Shown: piece after piece, positions 4,442-7,056 of the stretch
How positions within the stretch are numbered: the stretch's first letter is position 1
Layout of the letters: each line of letters opens with the position of its first letter
Assembly: GCA_003165615.1 (NCBI GenBank)
Contig: PLWR01000172.1
Coordinates: forward strand, 1,695-8,750
Length of the DNA: 7,056 nt
DNA from: Acidobacteriota bacterium
GTDB taxonomy: Bacteria > Acidobacteriota > Terriglobia > UBA7540
Direction: 5' to 3'
Notes under the pieces: generated by a model
Databases searched by the model: none
The model's input: only the letters and a program-made list of their open reading frames with translations
Told to the model about the DNA's origin: nothing
Translations under genes and position numbers: made by a program

Positions 4442-7056
4442 TCACTCTGAACCCACCAAGCGCCGGTAGACGTACCGGAGGTGCTGTTGTGCCTCCTGCA
4501 GCTTTCCGGCCAGCGTCTGCCCCTCGGCGATCAGGTTCCAGCTCCGCGCCACGCTTTCGGCCGTTTCCGCGTGGGCGCCGTTTTCAGGCAAGCCATTGGG
4601 CGCCTTCCCTGTCACCAAGCGGAGGATGTGATCCACGGAGCGCAGGAAACCGGCGCCCCCGGTCAAGGTATCGGCGTCCTCAGTGGAAATGGCATCCGCC
4701 GCTCGCAGGGCGGCAATCTGCTCCGCCATGTTGGCTCCCGGCAAGGCCGCTACGCGGCGCCGCAACCGCGTATACGAAACGGCAAAGTCCACGTCGTAAT
4801 ATCCCCCGGGAGCGGTTTTGGTGTTGCTACCCGGAACCGCCACTTCCCGTTCCAGCCGCCGCCGCATTTGGTGGAGTTCACCTTCAAAATCATCAAAGGT
4901 TGAAAGCCGATGGTAAATCGCTGCCTGAACCCGATCCACAACCGCTTGGCCGAGTTGCCGGTTTCCCGCCAGGGGATGGGCCTTCAAGTAGGTGAGCAAC
5001 TCCCATGCCTGCGCGTCTTCGGCAATGTAGGTGAGGAATCCCTCCAGGGTCACCACCAACTCTCCTTCTTGCCCACGCGGGCGCAAGCGCGTATCCACCG
5101 GGAATATTGAGCCGTCGCGCGTGTAACTGGAAAGCACCTCAATGGTCTTCTCCGCCAGGTGAGTCCAGTGCTCCAGGTCCTCGCGGCTCGCTTCCGAACC
5201 GGCCACAAAGACCAGGTCAGCGTCAGAGGCCAAATCAAACTCACTCAGCCCCAGGCGGCCCATCCCGAGAATGACGAAAGGCACATCGCCGCCTGAGCCT
5301 ACCTTTTCCTGCATCGAGGAGTTGAGCGCAATCGTCTGAGCGCTCGAAATGCAACGCGCGGCGCTTGCCGTCCATCGCTTCAACATGGGGAACGCGGCCC
5401 CGCCGGCGGCGAGGTCGACCGTGCCTAACTCCAGCAGCCGGCCGCGGTATTGGCGCCGCAAGATGGCCATTTTTTCGCGTAGATCGAGCCCGGCTTCGGC
5501 AGCCCATGCATAGGGTTCGGGCAGGGAAAACTCTTCCAGGCCCATATTCAATTGCCCCGCCGCGCCGTCATCAGAAGGGACGGGTTCAGCGGATTCCAGG
5601 ATTTCCAGATCCTCGGGATGATGAATCAGCAGCTCCGTCAAATAGGCGCTCGAGCCCGTTGCGTTAATGGCGCGCCGCAGGCTGACGGGCTTGGTGAATG
5701 CGGGGGCGAAACGTTCCGGTGAGCTGGCGATGGCCGTCAGCAAGCGAATGGTATTGCGTCGCGCCCGTTCCGGCAGGTCCGCTTCCCGCACCGTGCGGGA
5801 CACCTCCGGCGCTTGAACATCCAGAAAGCTTAGCAGCGAGTCAAAGGACTGGCGCCCGGCATCGGGCAGGAATGTGGGGGCAGGCTTGAGCTCAAAGGCC
5901 GTTCCCGGCACGGCAGCGTCACCGGGATGAATGACGCGCTGGTAGATTTCATCCACCACCCCGAAGGCCTCGCGAACCCTGCGCAGCAGAACATCGCCCG
6001 GGCGTTCACCGGGCTCCGTCTCCACGCCGGTCCTGCGTCCCAGCCGGTCGAGCGCGTCGTGGTCCGTGGGAAGGCGGTGGGTTTGCTGGCCCGCTTCCAT
6101 CTGGACGCGGTGTTCCACCTTGCGCAGGAATTCGTAGGCGGACGTGAGCGCAGCGTAGTCCCGATTGGAAAGCCAGCTCTTGTCATTGAGTTTGCGCAGG
6201 GCAAAGAGCGTTCCGCCGGAGCGCACCCAGTGATCCTGCAAACCGTGCAGGCGCTGCAAGCATTGCACCAGGAACTCGATGTCGCGGATGCCGCCGCGAT
6301 GGCGCTTGACGTCAATCGCCTGCCCGCGGCTTTCCCGCAGCTTCTTGGAGATTCGCTCGCGCGAAAGCAGAATGCTTTCCACCGCCACAAAATCCCCGGG
6401 CGAGCGGTAAACGTACTCCTCCACGCTGCGCAGGAAGTCGCGCGTCAGGCGGGCGTCGCCGGCGGAATGACGGGCCTTGATGAGCATCTGCAATTCCCAG
6501 TCGCGCGCCCGGTGCTCGTAATACTCGCGGGCGGAATTCAGGGAAATCGCCAGGTCACCCTGTTCGCCCTCGGGGCGCAGCCGAAGGTCCACGCGGAAGA
6601 CCTCGCCCTGCGACGTCGCCTGGGTGATGGTGCGGGTGATGGCATGCGCCACGTGCACGTAATATTCCTTGTTGGTGATGATCGACTCGCGCTCGTTTCC
6701 CCCCGCCGTCTCGCCGTCGTGGGAGTAAAGGAAAAGCAGATCGATGTCGGAGTTGTAGTTCAGCTCGTTTCCGCCCAGCTTGCCGAGAGAAATGATGCTG
6801 AAGCCGGCGCGCACAATGCGGCCCTGCGCGTCACGGTATTGCGGCTGCCCATAACGCTTTTCCAACTCGCGATCACAAAACAGATAGGCATCGGAAAGAA
6901 TGACGTCGGCGAGGGTGGAAAGCTCCAGCGTGGTCTCGCCCAGAGTGGAGAGGCGAAGGACGTCCTTCAGCACGATGCGGAGGTAGTTCCTGCGCTTGAA
7001 GTGCGCCAGCAAAGCCGCCAGCCACGGGTCCGGATTGGTGGTGGAAAACCGCGCGA
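4442..7056 (-). CDS. glnE: Glutamine synthetase adenylyltransferase/adenylyl-removing enzyme, N-terminus cut by the window edge
   Basis: The visible frame has 870 residues up to the TGA at 4444-4442, and it is still open at base 7056. E. coli GlnE has 946, so roughly 80-100 N-terminal residues are missing. Numbering from the first visible codon, the N-terminal adenylyl-removing domain shows GKLGG (91-95) and the metal-binding D103 and D105, then RLRPEGEQGDL and GGIRDIEF. The C-terminal adenylyltransferase domain shows GMGRLG (597-602), D611 and D613 in SDADL, RLRPRGQEGEL, and GGYYDVDF near the end. Both nucleotidyltransferase cores look intact. GlnE adds AMP to a tyrosine of glutamine synthetase when nitrogen is plentiful and removes it when scarce, under control of PII (GlnB) and glutamine. 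The start lies outside, so promoter and operon cannot be judged. The TTG at 7012-7010 is an internal codon, not a start. It is convergent with the RRM gene, 110 bases away. The only oddity is Asp instead of the usual Glu in GGYYDVDF. Confidence 0.97.
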   Translation of the reverse strand, partial: ARFSTTNPDPWLAALLAHFKRRNYLRIVLKDVLRLSTLGETTLELSTLADVILSDAYLFCDRELEKRYGQPQYRDAQGRIVRAGFSIISLGKLGGNELNYNSDIDLLFLYSHDGETAGGNERESIITNKEYYVHVAHAITRTITQATSQGEVFRVDLRLRPEGEQGDLAISLNSAREYYEHRARDWELQMLIKARHSAGDARLTRDFLRSVEEYVYRSPGDFVAVESILLSRERISKKLRESRGQAIDVKRHRGGIRDIEFLVQCLQRLHGLQDHWVRSGGTLFALRKLNDKSWLSNRDYAALTSAYEFLRKVEHRVQMEAGQQTHRLPTDHDALDRLGRRTGVETEPGERPGDVLLRRVREAFGVVDEIYQRVIHPGDAAVPGTAFELKPAPTFLPDAGRQSFDSLLSFLDVQAPEVSRTVREADLPERARRNTIRLLTAIASSPERFAPAFTKPVSLRRAINATGSSAYLTELLIHHPEDLEILESAEPVPSDDGAAGQLNMGLEEFSLPEPYAWAAEAGLDLREKMAILRRQYRGRLLELGTVDLAAGGAAFPMLKRWTASAARCISSAQTIALNSSMQEKVGSGGDVPFVILGMGRLGLSEFDLASDADLVFVAGSEASREDLEHWTHLAEKTIEVLSSYTRDGSIFPVDTRLRPRGQEGELVVTLEGFLTYIAEDAQAWELLTYLKAHPLAGNRQLGQAVVDRVQAAIYHRLSTFDDFEGELHQMRRRLEREVAVPGSNTKTAPGGYYDVDFAVSYTRLRRRVAALPGANMAEQIAALRAADAISTEDADTLTGGAGFLRSVDHILRLVTGKAPNGLPENGAHAETAESVARSWNLIAEGQTLAGKLQEAQQHLRYVYRRLVGSE

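Noticed and set aside
4369..4995. 208-codon plus-strand frame over the end of glnE
   Set aside because: It is antisense to the conserved GlnE C-terminus and rich in Pro, Arg and Ser, as frame shadows are.
7010..7012. TTG as the glnE start
   Set aside because: The frame stays open to the window edge, with residues that continue the conserved protein, and GlnE normally has about 80-100 more residues.

Overview
The window looks like chromosomal DNA of a GC-rich soil-type bacterium, most plausibly an Acidobacteriota member. This is an inference, resting on three things: a Tes/MJ0619-type radical SAM protein, gene spacers crowded with short palindromic elements (TAGCG-headed hairpins, CCCCTAC-tailed palindromes), and a Gly/Arg-tailed RRM protein. 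No rRNA, tRNA or marker gene fixes the taxonomy.

Layout, left to right. Positions 1-337 are a non-coding lead with a perfect palindrome and a possible promoter. Positions 338-1978 (+) encode a 546-residue cysteine-rich radical SAM enzyme of the family that includes archaeal tetraether lipid synthase; it is the most interesting gene here. Its stop codon lies inside the first unit of a dense hairpin cluster (about 1976-2300), which includes a terminator-like hairpin. After a featureless stretch comes a compact two-gene toxin-antitoxin operon (2562-3196, +): a RelE/HigB-like Gp49-family toxin overlapped by an XRE-type antitoxin, with a small palindrome in the promoter region that could be its operator. 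Positions 3197-3540 hold more palindromes. A possible extended -10 promoter near 3562 would give a leader of roughly 370 nt to a small RRM RNA-binding protein (3948-4331, +). The spacer 4332-4441 carries heptamer repeats and an inverted repeat between convergent genes. The rest (4442-7056, -) is glnE, the bifunctional glutamine synthetase adenylyltransferase/adenylyl-removing enzyme, whose N-terminus runs off the right edge.

The genes do not form one pathway. They appear to be independent units: a probable lipid-modifying radical SAM enzyme, a stand-alone TA module, a probable RNA chaperone and a nitrogen-control enzyme, separated by repeat-rich spacers. The main leads are the Tes-like enzyme and the two hairpin families, in which short cores are kept while the flanking stems vary in a self-complementary way.
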